A stretch of 5,265 bases of DNA from contig CAJXTP010000210.1 in assembly GCA_913061335.1 (NCBI GenBank), positions 1 through 5,265 on the forward strand, in the 5' to 3' direction. This document shows positions 1-5,265 of the stretch, one piece after another; position 1 is the stretch's first letter, and each line of letters starts with the position of its first letter. A model generated the notes under the pieces. The model did no database searches. It had not been told where the DNA came from and was given only the letters and a program-made list of their open reading frames with translations. Origin of the DNA: an uncultured Loktanella sp. GTDB lineage: Bacteria; Pseudomonadota; Alphaproteobacteria; Rhodobacterales; Rhodobacteraceae. A program made the position numbers and the translations under genes.

Positions 1-1065
1 GAATTTGCACCGATCTTTAAGGCGCTCAAATTGGTCGCGGTTGCGGACATAAATATGGACGCGGCGCGGGCGCGGGCGGCGCAATATGACCTGCGCGCAG
101 ACAGCGTCGCGGATTTGCTCGCTGCACCAGACATAGACGTGATCGTGAACCTGACCATTCCGGCGGTTCACTACGACGTTACGCGGCAAATTCTTGAGGC
201 AGGCAAGCACGCCTATTCCGAAAAGCCGCTCGTTCTGACGCTTGAACAAGGCACGCATTTGCGCGATTTGGCTGCGTCCAAAAACCTGCGGGTTGGGTCC
301 GCGCCCGACACCTTCCTCGGGGGCGCACACCAACTTGCACGGGCGGCTGTCGACAGCGGTAAAACGGGTCAAATCATCGGTGGAACCTGTCATGTGATGG
401 GGCGCGGAATGGAGGCATGGCATCCAAATCCTGACTTCTTTTTCCAGCCCGGAGCGGGGCCAATCCTCGACATTGGGCCATATTATGTGACCAATCTGAT
501 CCAGCTTCTTGGGCCTGTGAAATCCGTCGCGTCGCTGGCGACCACAACGTTCAAAACACGGACAATCGGCAACGGCGACCGGATCGGCGAAACCGTTCCG
601 GTGGACACACCGACCAACATCCACGCACTGCTCGAATTCGCAAACGGGGCAACAGTCACGCTTGGGACCAGCTGGGATGTCTGGGCCCATAAACATGGGC
701 ACATGGAACTATATGGCACCGATGCGTCGCTGTTCCTGCCAGACCCTAACTTCTTTGGGGGCGACGTCGAAATCGGCGGACAAGACGGCGAAATCAGAGT
801 GTTACCCGCATGGGATCACCCATTTGGTGTCGCAAACGACGACGAAGGGCGGGCCAATTATCGCTGCGCAGGGTTGGCCGATATGGCGACAGCAATCGAT
901 GAGGGACGACAGCATCGCTGTAACATCGACCTTGCCGTTCACGCCGTTGATGTGATGACCGCGATCTTGCGCGCAGGCGAAGACCGGCGCTTTGTCGACC
1001 TGACAACCACATGCGAACGACCTGCTTCGCTGTCTCCTGACGAGGCGCGCGCGCTATTGGTTTGA
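1..1065 (+). CDS. Gfo/Idh/MocA-family NAD(P)-dependent oxidoreductase, 5'-truncated by window edge
   Basis: The reading frame is open from the first base, so the true start is outside the window; 354 residues are visible. The TTG at base 31 is an internal codon, because the ten codons before it continue the protein. The GxGxxG nucleotide-binding loop expected at the N-terminus is missing, probably with about 20-25 residues. Visible (numbered from base 1): the strand LVAVADIN near 11-18, typical of the Rossmann fold; the EKP motif at 74-76, whose lysine is usually catalytic in this family; and LDIGPYY at 156-162, matching the D-x-G-x-(H/Y) active-site segment that opens the C-terminal beta-sheet domain. 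Family members oxidise or reduce sugars, inositols and sugar derivatives in the cytoplasm, often beside sugar ABC transporter genes. The substrate cannot be read from this sequence. The gene ends 13 bases from the convergent rlmN stop. The family assignment is firm; a specific function is not. Confidence 0.9.
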   Translation, partial: EFAPIFKALKLVAVADINMDAARARAAQYDLRADSVADLLAAPDIDVIVNLTIPAVHYDVTRQILEAGKHAYSEKPLVLTLEQGTHLRDLAASKNLRVGSAPDTFLGGAHQLARAAVDSGKTGQIIGGTCHVMGRGMEAWHPNPDFFFQPGAGPILDIGPYYVTNLIQLLGPVKSVASLATTTFKTRTIGNGDRIGETVPVDTPTNIHALLEFANGATVTLGTSWDVWAHKHGHMELYGTDASLFLPDPNFFGGDVEIGGQDGEIRVLPAWDHPFGVANDDEGRANYRCAGLADMATAIDEGRQHRCNIDLAVHAVDVMTAILRAGEDRRFVDLTTTCERPASLSPDEARALLV

Positions 1066-1078
1066 CGTCGAAAAAGCC

Positions 1079-2254
1079 TTAGCTGCCAGTTTCTGCCGCG
1101 ATCTGTGCGCGCGATTTGCGTTCGCGCTGGGTCTCGGATTTCAACTGGCCACAAGCGGCCATAATATCCTCACCGCGCGGACGGCGCACAGGCGATGAAT
1201 AACCGGCATTATGAACGATATCAGCAAACGCACGGATGCGGTTGTTCGACGACCGTTTGTACGGCGCTCCGGGCCATTCGTTAAACGGGATCAGGTTGAT
1301 TTTGGCCGGAATACCTTCGATCAAACGCATCAAACGATGGGCATCGGCGTCACTGTCGTTGATGCCATCAAGCATGACATATTCAAACGTGATCCGTTCA
1401 GAATTGGATACCTTAGGATAGGCGCGCAATGCTTCCAGCAAATCAGCCAGCGGCCAGCGCTTGTTGATCGGGACCAGCTTGTCACGAATTTCATCAGTGG
1501 TGCCGTGGAACGAAATCGCCAACTGGCAGCCAATCTCTTGGGCGGTGCGCGCAATCTCTGGAACAACGCCAGATGTGGACAACGTAATGCGGCGGCGCGA
1601 CAGCTGAATACCATCAGGGTCCATCGCAATCTTCATCGCATCGCGCACGTTTTCAAAATTATAAAGCGGCTCGCCCATGCCCATCAACACGATGTTTGAC
1701 AGCAAACGCCCTTCGACGTTTTTGGCACCCTGTTCGGGCCATTCGTTCAGCTCGTCGCGGGCAACCAAAACCTGACCAATAATCTCGGCAGATGTCAGAT
1801 TGCGAACAAGTTTCTGGGTGCCTGTGTGGCAAAACGAACAGGTCAACGTGCAACCGACTTGGCTAGAAATGCACAGCGTCCCGCGATTGGTCTCAGGGAT
1901 ATAAACCACCTCGACTTCGTGACCGCCAGCAATGCGGACAAGCCATTTGCGCGTACCATCTGCTGATTCTTGACGGGTCACGATCTCAGGGACAGCCACA
2001 ACAAACTGCTCGGCCAGCATGGCGCGGAAATCTTTGGACAGGTTTGTCATCAGATCAAATTCGCGAATGCCCCAATGGTAAATCCACTGCCAAATCTGGC
2101 CAACACGCATTTTAGCCTGCTTTTCAGGTGTTCCAACAGCGATCAACGCCTCGCGCATACCTTCACGGGACATGCCCACCAAATTCGGCAGACCACCAGT
2201 TTCCTTGCGTGGAATGGTCAACATATCTGGGGTGATCGGAACAGCGGAGGTCAT
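1079..2254 (-). CDS. rlmN: Dual-specificity 23S rRNA A2503 / tRNA A37 C2-methyltransferase RlmN
   Basis: This radical-SAM enzyme methylates C2 of A2503 in 23S rRNA and, in studied homologues, A37 of some tRNAs, which affects translational fidelity. The protein is 391 residues, the usual length. The 4Fe-4S motif CxxxCxxC is at C135, C139 and C142. C128 and E115 occupy the places of E. coli C118 and E105. The methyl-carrying cysteine is C368 in the signature MAACGQL. Other family segments are GMGEPLYN (192-199), RRITLSTSG (221-229) and EYVMLDGIND (291-300). All key catalytic residues are present, so the enzyme should be active. The ATG start is preceded 8 bases upstream by GAAAGG (2263-2268 on the plus strand). 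It is the last gene of the minus-strand cluster, 51 bases after the membrane protein gene, and may also have its own weak promoter. A basic, polar C-terminal tail after C368 (QRERKSR region) slightly extends the protein. The lack of resistance-associated context and the intact RlmN signature favour RlmN over Cfr. Confidence 0.97.
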   Translation of the reverse strand: MTSAVPITPDMLTIPRKETGGLPNLVGMSREGMREALIAVGTPEKQAKMRVGQIWQWIYHWGIREFDLMTNLSKDFRAMLAEQFVVAVPEIVTRQESADGTRKWLVRIAGGHEVEVVYIPETNRGTLCISSQVGCTLTCSFCHTGTQKLVRNLTSAEIIGQVLVARDELNEWPEQGAKNVEGRLLSNIVLMGMGEPLYNFENVRDAMKIAMDPDGIQLSRRRITLSTSGVVPEIARTAQEIGCQLAISFHGTTDEIRDKLVPINKRWPLADLLEALRAYPKVSNSERITFEYVMLDGINDSDADAHRLMRLIEGIPAKINLIPFNEWPGAPYKRSSNNRIRAFADIVHNAGYSSPVRRPRGEDIMAACGQLKSETQRERKSRAQIAAETGS

Positions 2255-2279
2255 ATCAGACGCCTTTCAAGGGACTAAG

Positions 2280-2295
2280 TTGCCCATATAGGCAA
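2280..2295. repeat. Short inverted repeat framing the putative rlmN -10 box
   Basis: TTGCC (2280-2284) and GGCAA (2291-2295) are perfect inverted arms around a 6-base centre, CATATA, which on the minus strand is the TATATG proposed as the -10 element. It could be an operator, a small hairpin or chance, as the arms are only 5 bases. Confidence 0.35.
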
Positions 2296-2313
2296 TCAGC
2301 ACCCGTTACACAA
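2285..2313 (-). promoter_or_regulatory. Possible weak promoter for rlmN
   Basis: Minus-strand TTGTGT (plus-strand 2308-2313) and TATATG (2285-2290) are separated by exactly 17 bases. They match the sigma-70 consensus at 3 of 6 and 4 of 6 positions. A transcript would begin near 2278 and give a leader of about 24 bases before the rlmN ATG. The -35 box overlaps the stop region of the membrane protein gene. The match is weak, and rlmN may simply be read through from upstream. Confidence 0.3.
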
Positions 2314-2680
2314 GAAACCCGATGGCCGACGCTGAAAGGCAGGCCAACGTGACTATCGGTGCCCAAAGCAGGCGCTCTTTGCGCGATGGTGTGGCAAAGT
2401 TCATTACTGATGACGCAGCCATTACCGCGACCACGACCCAAATCATCCAAGCGGGAATATCCCAATTGATAACGTCTGCATGCGCAAGAACAATTGCGAC
2501 CAATCCAAGCAACGCAAAAGCTTGGAAAACAGCCGCAAAGCGCAGTGCCTTAGGAAGGACACCACGCCAACGTCCACCCATGGCCCATTCGCCCCAAGGT
2601 GCGCCAAGTGCCAGCGCAATTTGGAACCCCACAGCAATCGCTATAAGGGTCGTAAAAAGAATGGCGAAGGCAGTGATCAT
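2306..2680 (-). CDS. Small four-helix integral membrane protein, function unknown
   Basis: I do not recognise a characterised family. The 124-residue protein is strongly hydrophobic, with four likely transmembrane segments at about 3-25, 45-67, 76-96 and 104-123, so it should sit in the inner membrane. The loop between helices 1 and 2 carries a glycine- and tryptophan-rich stretch, GAPWGEWAMGGRWRGVLP (26-43), followed by KALR. This looks like a conserved signature of a small hypothetical membrane protein family that I have a general impression of but cannot name. A short polar loop, TPSRKER (97-103), joins helices 3 and 4. There is no signal-peptide cleavage site, lipobox or cysteine motif. 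The start is well supported: AAAGGA (plus-strand 2689-2694) lies 8 bases before the ATG. It begins 20 bases after the exonuclease III stop, implying co-transcription with xth. Codon use resembles its neighbours, so there is no sign of recent transfer. The gene is convincing; any role in repair or translation would be guesswork. Confidence 0.82.
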   Translation of the reverse strand: MITAFAILFTTLIAIAVGFQIALALGAPWGEWAMGGRWRGVLPKALRFAAVFQAFALLGLVAIVLAHADVINWDIPAWMIWVVVAVMAASSVMNFATPSRKERLLWAPIVTLACLSASAIGFLV

Positions 2681-2700
2681 TTTTCCCGTCCTTTGGGTTT

Positions 2701-3489
2701 TTACAAATCAAACGTCGCAAACACAGGCGCATGGTCGCTTGGCTTTTCCCAGCCACGAACATGGCGTACAACGCGGCTGGAATGGGCTGATGCGGCGATA
2801 TCAGACGTGGCCCACACATGGTCCAAACGACGGCCCTTGTTGGCCTCATCCCAATCTTTTGCGCGGTACGACCACCAGCTATACAGCTTGCCCTCAGGGA
2901 TATCGGCGCGGGTCACATCAACCCAATCACCAGCGGCTTGGACTTCTGCCAAGGCAGCAACTTCGACAGGCGTGTGGCTGACAACTTTCAGCAGCTTTTT
3001 GTGGTCCCAAACATCGTCCTCAAGCGGGGCGATATTTAGATCACCAACCAGAATGGATTTGGTCGGCTTATCGGCGATAAAAGCATCGCGCATTTCGGCG
3101 AGATAATCCATCTTTTGACCAAACTTTTCGTTCACTTCGCGGTCAGCAACATCGCCACCAGCGGGGACATAGAAATTGTGGATCGTGACACCGTTGGCCA
3201 ACCGACCCGCGATATGGCGGGCATGACCAAGCGATGCGTAATCCTCCGCACCTGCTTCCTCAATCGGCAGCTTGGAAAAAATCGCAACACCGTTGTATCC
3301 CTTTTGCCCACGCGCAACCATATGGACGTAGCCAAGTGCGGCAAATTTCTCCAACGGGATCTTATCAACGGGGCTTTTGCATTCTTGCAAACACAGCACA
3401 TCCGGCGCCTCGTCGCGCATCAGCGTCGCAACCAGATCCTCGCGCAAACGAACCGAGTTGATGTTCCAAGTGGCCAGTGTAAATGTCAT
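2701..3489 (-). CDS. xth: Exonuclease III family AP endonuclease (XthA type)
   Basis: This Mg-dependent enzyme cleaves DNA at abasic sites and removes nucleotides or blocking groups from 3' ends in base-excision repair in the cytoplasm. From the ATG at 3489 the protein is 262 residues, close to E. coli XthA (268). All catalytic landmarks of the endonuclease/exonuclease/phosphatase fold are present in order: N9 in TWNINS, E36 in CLQE (metal ligand), Y107 in FYVPAG, D150 and N152 in VGDLNIAP, D223 in RLDHVW, and the D252-H253 pair in SDHAPV. The frame could also start at a GTG at 3492, directly before the ATG. The ATG is preferred because AAAGGA (3498-3503) is 8 bases from it but only 5 from the GTG. 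That ribosome-binding site overlaps the stop codon of the upstream asparaginase gene, so translation of the two is probably coupled. The closest functional label is XthA; related AP endonucleases with the same fold cannot be fully excluded. Confidence 0.94.
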   Translation of the reverse strand: MTFTLATWNINSVRLREDLVATLMRDEAPDVLCLQECKSPVDKIPLEKFAALGYVHMVARGQKGYNGVAIFSKLPIEEAGAEDYASLGHARHIAGRLANGVTIHNFYVPAGGDVADREVNEKFGQKMDYLAEMRDAFIADKPTKSILVGDLNIAPLEDDVWDHKKLLKVVSHTPVEVAALAEVQAAGDWVDVTRADIPEGKLYSWWSYRAKDWDEANKGRRLDHVWATSDIAASAHSSRVVRHVRGWEKPSDHAPVFATFDL

Positions 3490-3497
3490 CACAAATT

Positions 3498-3503
3498 TCC
3501 TTT
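3498..3503 (-). promoter_or_regulatory. Ribosome-binding site of xth, overlapping the asparaginase stop codon
   Basis: AAAGGA on the minus strand shares its first two bases with the TAA stop (3502-3504) of the asparaginase gene. Its distance is 8 bases to the ATG at 3489 and 5 to the adjacent GTG at 3492, which favours the ATG. The overlap suggests that ribosomes finishing asparaginase help initiate xth. Confidence 0.75.
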
Positions 3504-4491
3504 AAGTCAGTGCAGCAGCAGGGCGGGAAAAACCCGTCACAGTGCCGCGCCAGTTTTTTAATTGTGGGGTCATGCGGGCAATCGTGGCCGGATGAGCGGC
3601 ATCAAGCACGCCCAGTTTGACCAATATCGCAGCCATTGCAGCCTCAGACGCACGGGTTGTTCCATCGACGATCTTTAGCGCGACACCCATCTTCAGGCTT
3701 GGAATGATCGCAATAAACACACCCTCGGCCCCTGTCTTAATCGCAACCTTGCCGCCCGTTGCGCGCATCAATTCAGTGCAGGCGCGGGTTTCTCCGGCAA
3801 CCAGTTCTGGATAAGCCATCATTGCATCACGCAATTTGACCATCGACTGCTGGCGCAAATCACCACCCGTGTCAGCGCTGGCAAACGCGGCCATTGAACG
3901 GGCCAATCCGGTCACAGTGCAGGCATGGTTCGGGGCCGAACAGCCATCAATGCCGTAACCCGGACTTGTCTCGCCAGTGGTTTCCTCAAACGCGGCTTTG
4001 CCTGCCATCTGCACAGGATGATCGACCTTTTCATAGTCAGGCCCGCCGCCCAAATGCTTGTTTAAGGTCAAAAACCCAGCATGCTTGCCTGAACAATTGT
4101 TATGTATTTGACACGGCTCTTCGTACGCCCGGATCAACTTTTTGTTGGCGTCACGATCAGCGGGCCACTGCGGACCACAGCGAAAATCGCTGTCCGACAT
4201 CCCAAGATCCTTCAACCAAGCCGCGACACGGTCAGTATGGATCGCGGCCCCTTGATGGGATGCACATGACAACGCGAGCTGTTCCGTCGTCAAATGCGCA
4301 CCTGCGCCACTTTCCAATAACGGCAACGCTTGGATCATTTTGCACGACGACCGTGGATAGATCATCGCATCAGGGTCACCCCATGCATGAACGACATCGC
4401 CGTTCTGGTCGCAAACAACGCCGTGACCACGGTGGACGCTTTCAAGCATCTCGCCGCGCCAAATTTCGACCATATCAACTGGGGCTGTCAT
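3502..4491 (-). CDS. L-asparaginase, class 3 (Rhizobium etli AsnA/ReAV-like, 'asparaginase II' family PF06089)
   Basis: The enzyme should hydrolyse L-asparagine to aspartate and ammonia in the cytoplasm. From the ATG at 4491 it is 329 residues. Motifs typical of the R. etli type family, numbered from that ATG, are RSSCK (47-51) with the catalytic Ser/Lys pair S48 and K51, SCASHQG (75-81) with a second serine, NNCSGKHAG (131-139) with C133 and K136, GIDGCSAPN (180-188) with C184, and IKTGAEG (251-257) with K252. In the studied R. etli enzyme the two cysteines and the lysine bind a zinc ion near the active site, and all three are present here. This family is unrelated in fold to the classical E. 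coli AnsA/AnsB enzymes. There is no signal peptide. The frame also has a GTG at 4494 directly before the ATG; TAAGGA 7 bases from the ATG favours the ATG. It is the first gene of the four-gene minus-strand cluster. The family is clear; kinetic specificity (asparagine or another amide) is inferred. Confidence 0.93.
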   Translation of the reverse strand: MTAPVDMVEIWRGEMLESVHRGHGVVCDQNGDVVHAWGDPDAMIYPRSSCKMIQALPLLESGAGAHLTTEQLALSCASHQGAAIHTDRVAAWLKDLGMSDSDFRCGPQWPADRDANKKLIRAYEEPCQIHNNCSGKHAGFLTLNKHLGGGPDYEKVDHPVQMAGKAAFEETTGETSPGYGIDGCSAPNHACTVTGLARSMAAFASADTGGDLRQQSMVKLRDAMMAYPELVAGETRACTELMRATGGKVAIKTGAEGVFIAIIPSLKMGVALKIVDGTTRASEAAMAAILVKLGVLDAAHPATIARMTPQLKNWRGTVTGFSRPAAALT

Positions 4492-4498
4492 CACTGTG

Positions 4499-4504
4499 TC
4501 CTTA
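4499..4504 (-). promoter_or_regulatory. Ribosome-binding site of the asparaginase gene, decides the start
   Basis: TAAGGA on the minus strand is 7 bases from the ATG at 4491 but only 4 from the GTG at 4494. The spacing supports the ATG, giving a 329-residue rather than a 330-residue protein. Confidence 0.7.
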
Positions 4505-4549
4505 CGTGTTGGGCAATGTCTTGCGGTGCGCGAAAATCAGGGCTTCCCC

Positions 4550-4565
4550 AACCGAGCGGTTTTTT
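4550..4565 (+). other. Dyad followed by T-run in the divergent intergenic region (terminator-like or operator)
   Basis: AACCG (4550-4554) and CGGTT (4557-4561) form a perfect dyad, overlapping a run of six T (4560-4565). As RNA it could form only a 4-pair stem with a GAGC loop, which is weak for an intrinsic terminator. No plus-strand gene ends just upstream. It could be a protein-binding site in the divergent promoter region or the end of a short antisense transcript. Confidence 0.25.
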
Positions 4566-4612
4566 GCTACCATCATGGCTATCGAGTTGAAACAGATCCC
4601 GCTAGTCGAAAA

Positions 4613-4630
4613 GGTGCCATAAGATGCACC
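4613..4630. repeat. Imperfect palindrome upstream of the IalB-family gene
   Basis: GGTGC (4613-4617) and GCACC (4626-4630) are perfect 5-base arms. Allowing one bulged C, the arms extend to GGTG(C)CAT and ATGCACC around an AAG centre. It lies about 50 bases before the ATG at 4680, where an operator or leader hairpin would be plausible. No T-run follows, so it is not an intrinsic terminator. Confidence 0.35.
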
Positions 4631-4666
4631 AAGGCATTGCGAGACATCCAGAGGCAAGCACAGCTT

Positions 4667-4671
4667 GGAGG
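4667..4671 (+). promoter_or_regulatory. Strong ribosome-binding site of the IalB-family gene, decides the start
   Basis: GGAGG lies 8 bases before the ATG at 4680. An in-frame TTG at 4665 overlaps this site and so cannot be its start. I found no convincing sigma-70 promoter in the preceding 180 bases. Confidence 0.85.
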
Positions 4672-4679
4672 CTGTAAGT

Positions 4680-5207
4680 ATGATTTTTAAAATTTCGCGC
4701 GCATTTTGTGTGGTTACGGCCTGTGCCATTGGGACCATGTCCGTCGCTCAAGAAAGCAGTAACCGTGTGGCGGCCAACACCGACTGGTCCGTTTTCACCG
4801 AAGATAGCCCAAAAGAATGCTGGGCTGTGTCGGCACCCAAGGAAACTGTGAACACCAAAAACGGGCAAACCGTCGCGGTGCGCCGCAGTGAAGTCCTGTT
4901 GATGGTGTTCTACCGCCCAGGTGCTTCGGCTCAGGGGCAGGTGACGTTCACAGGCGGTTATCCGTTTGCGTCCGGCTCGACCGTCAATATGGATATCGCT
5001 GGCACCACGTTTGAGCTGTTTACCGAGGGCGAATGGGCTTGGCCCGCCACCCCCGAGGATGACGCGAAAATTGTGGCTGCAATGAAACGGGGCGCTGACA
5101 CGACATTAACCGCACGGTCTGGGCGCGGCACACAGACGGCTGATAAATTCAGCCTGCTTGGCTTTACCGCCGCCGAAGAAGACGCCGCAAAACGCTGCGC
5201 TGGCTAA
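4680..5207 (+). CDS. Invasion-associated locus B (IalB) family secreted protein
   Basis: The 175-residue protein resembles the IalB family (PF06776), named after a Bartonella protein linked to erythrocyte invasion but widespread in free-living alphaproteobacteria, where its role is unknown. A signal peptide covers about residues 1-23: a short basic start (K4, R7), a hydrophobic core, and a likely signal peptidase I cut after SVA (A23). VTAC (12-15) also fits a minimal lipobox, but the core before it would be unusually short, so periplasmic or surface export is preferred. Family landmarks are SPKECWAVSAP (43-53) and the C-terminal GTQTADKFSLLGFTAA (150-165) ending in KRC. C47 and C173 could form a disulfide. 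The start at 4680 rests on GGAGG 8 bases upstream. The gene is transcribed divergently from the asparaginase cluster and ends 9 bases before a convergent gene. Family membership is well supported; a virulence role should not be assumed from the name. Confidence 0.9.
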   Translation: MIFKISRAFCVVTACAIGTMSVAQESSNRVAANTDWSVFTEDSPKECWAVSAPKETVNTKNGQTVAVRRSEVLLMVFYRPGASAQGQVTFTGGYPFASGSTVNMDIAGTTFELFTEGEWAWPATPEDDAKIVAAMKRGADTTLTARSGRGTQTADKFSLLGFTAAEEDAAKRCAG

Positions 5208-5213
5208 ATTATA

Positions 5214-5244
5214 GGATCAGGTCAGGATACCCTTGATCTGATCC
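5214..5244 (-). terminator. Inverted repeat at the convergent gene ends, possible weak terminator
   Basis: GGATCAG (5214-5220) and CTGATCC (5238-5244) are perfect 7-base arms with a 17-base loop. On the minus strand the hairpin is followed by TATAATTT, which could make it a weak terminator for the edge gene, whose stop lies inside it. On the plus strand no T-run follows, so it is less likely to end IalB-family gene transcription. The long loop and coding overlap weaken the case. Confidence 0.3.
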
Positions 5245-5265
5245 GCCACCGCTTGGCCCAGCACC
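5217..5265 (-). CDS. C-terminal end of an unidentified gene cut by the right window edge
   Basis: Read on the minus strand, the last 49 bases give 15 codons and a TGA stop at 5217-5219, encoding VLGQAVADQIKGILT. The peptide looks like an amphipathic C-terminal helix, and its codons (GTG, CTG, GGC, GCG, ATC, ACC) fit the neighbouring genes. The other minus-strand frame that ends here gives an implausible arginine- and tryptophan-rich peptide. The fragment is too short to name the protein. It would converge on the IalB-family gene with a 9-base gap. Confidence 0.5.
   Translation of the reverse strand, partial: VLGQAVADQIKGILT

Noticed and set aside
31..33. TTG at base 31 as the start of the left-edge oxidoreductase.
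   Set aside because: The frame is open back to base 1 with sensible Rossmann-fold sequence before it, so the gene is truncated by the window rather than starting here.
1060..1095. Possible intrinsic terminator between the oxidoreductase and rlmN ends (minus-strand AGC-TAAG-GCT followed by TTTTT).
   Set aside because: The stem has only three pairs and overlaps the rlmN stop codon, which is too weak to call.
1211..1699. A 162-codon plus-strand frame opposite rlmN.
   Set aside because: It is antisense to the conserved catalytic part of RlmN, and the composition is typical of a shadow frame.
1079..2254. Cfr-type antibiotic resistance methyltransferase instead of RlmN.
   Set aside because: Length, the MAACGQL signature, residue spacing matching E. 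coli RlmN and the housekeeping context all indicate RlmN. No resistance or mobile elements are nearby.
2322..3106. Long plus-strand open frames (about 200-220 codons) opposite the membrane protein and xth genes.
   Set aside because: They lie antisense to well-supported genes. Their translations are rich in R, S, T, P, Q and W without recognisable motifs, and they lack good ribosome-binding sites.
3894..4622. A 242-codon plus-strand open frame antisense to asparaginase and running into the intergenic region.
   Set aside because: The opposite strand encodes a fully motif-supported asparaginase over most of this span. The antisense translation has low-complexity shadow composition and no family resemblance.
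4587..4623. Sigma-70 promoter for the IalB-family gene using TTGAAA (4587-4592) and CATAAG (4618-4623).
   Set aside because: The spacer is 25 bases, far beyond the 16-18 expected, and no acceptable -10 lies at the proper distance.
4665..4679. TTG start five codons upstream for the IalB-family protein.
   Set aside because: The TTG is part of the GGAGG ribosome-binding site region serving the ATG at 4680. The extra residues would also precede an otherwise normal signal peptide.

Overview
The window looks like ordinary chromosomal DNA from an alphaproteobacterium, most likely a Rhodobacteraceae (roseobacter-type) relative. This rests on protein style (the RlmN, the IalB-family protein, the Rhizobium-etli-type asparaginase), a moderate GC content and dense gene packing. 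It is an inference from recognition, not from a database search. I found no rRNA, tRNA, CRISPR array, insertion sequence or phage signature.

Layout, left to right. (1) Bases 1-1065, plus strand: the 3' part of a Gfo/Idh/MocA-family sugar or polyol dehydrogenase whose dinucleotide-binding N-terminus lies outside the window. (2) Bases 1079-4491, minus strand: four closely spaced genes, read from right to left as class 3 (R. etli type) L-asparaginase, exonuclease III, a small four-helix membrane protein of unknown function, and RlmN. Gaps are 12, 20 and 51 bases, so at least the first three are probably co-transcribed. A weak extra promoter may precede rlmN. (3) Bases 4492-4679: a divergent intergenic region with two small dyads. 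(4) Bases 4680-5207, plus strand: a secreted IalB-family protein. (5) Bases 5217-5265, minus strand: the last codons of an unidentified gene that converges on the IalB-family gene.

How the genes relate: the minus-strand cluster mixes housekeeping functions (asparagine or amide hydrolysis, abasic-site DNA repair, 23S rRNA and tRNA adenosine C2 methylation) with an uncharacterised membrane protein. No single pathway links them, so the grouping is better read as a compact expression unit than as a functional system. The left-edge dehydrogenase ends tail-to-tail with rlmN and belongs to a separate unit, probably a sugar catabolic locus extending leftward.

I do not see an exciting undescribed system here. 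The most open question is the small membrane protein between xth and rlmN. The remaining observations concern start-codon choice, small dyads and an edge fragment.
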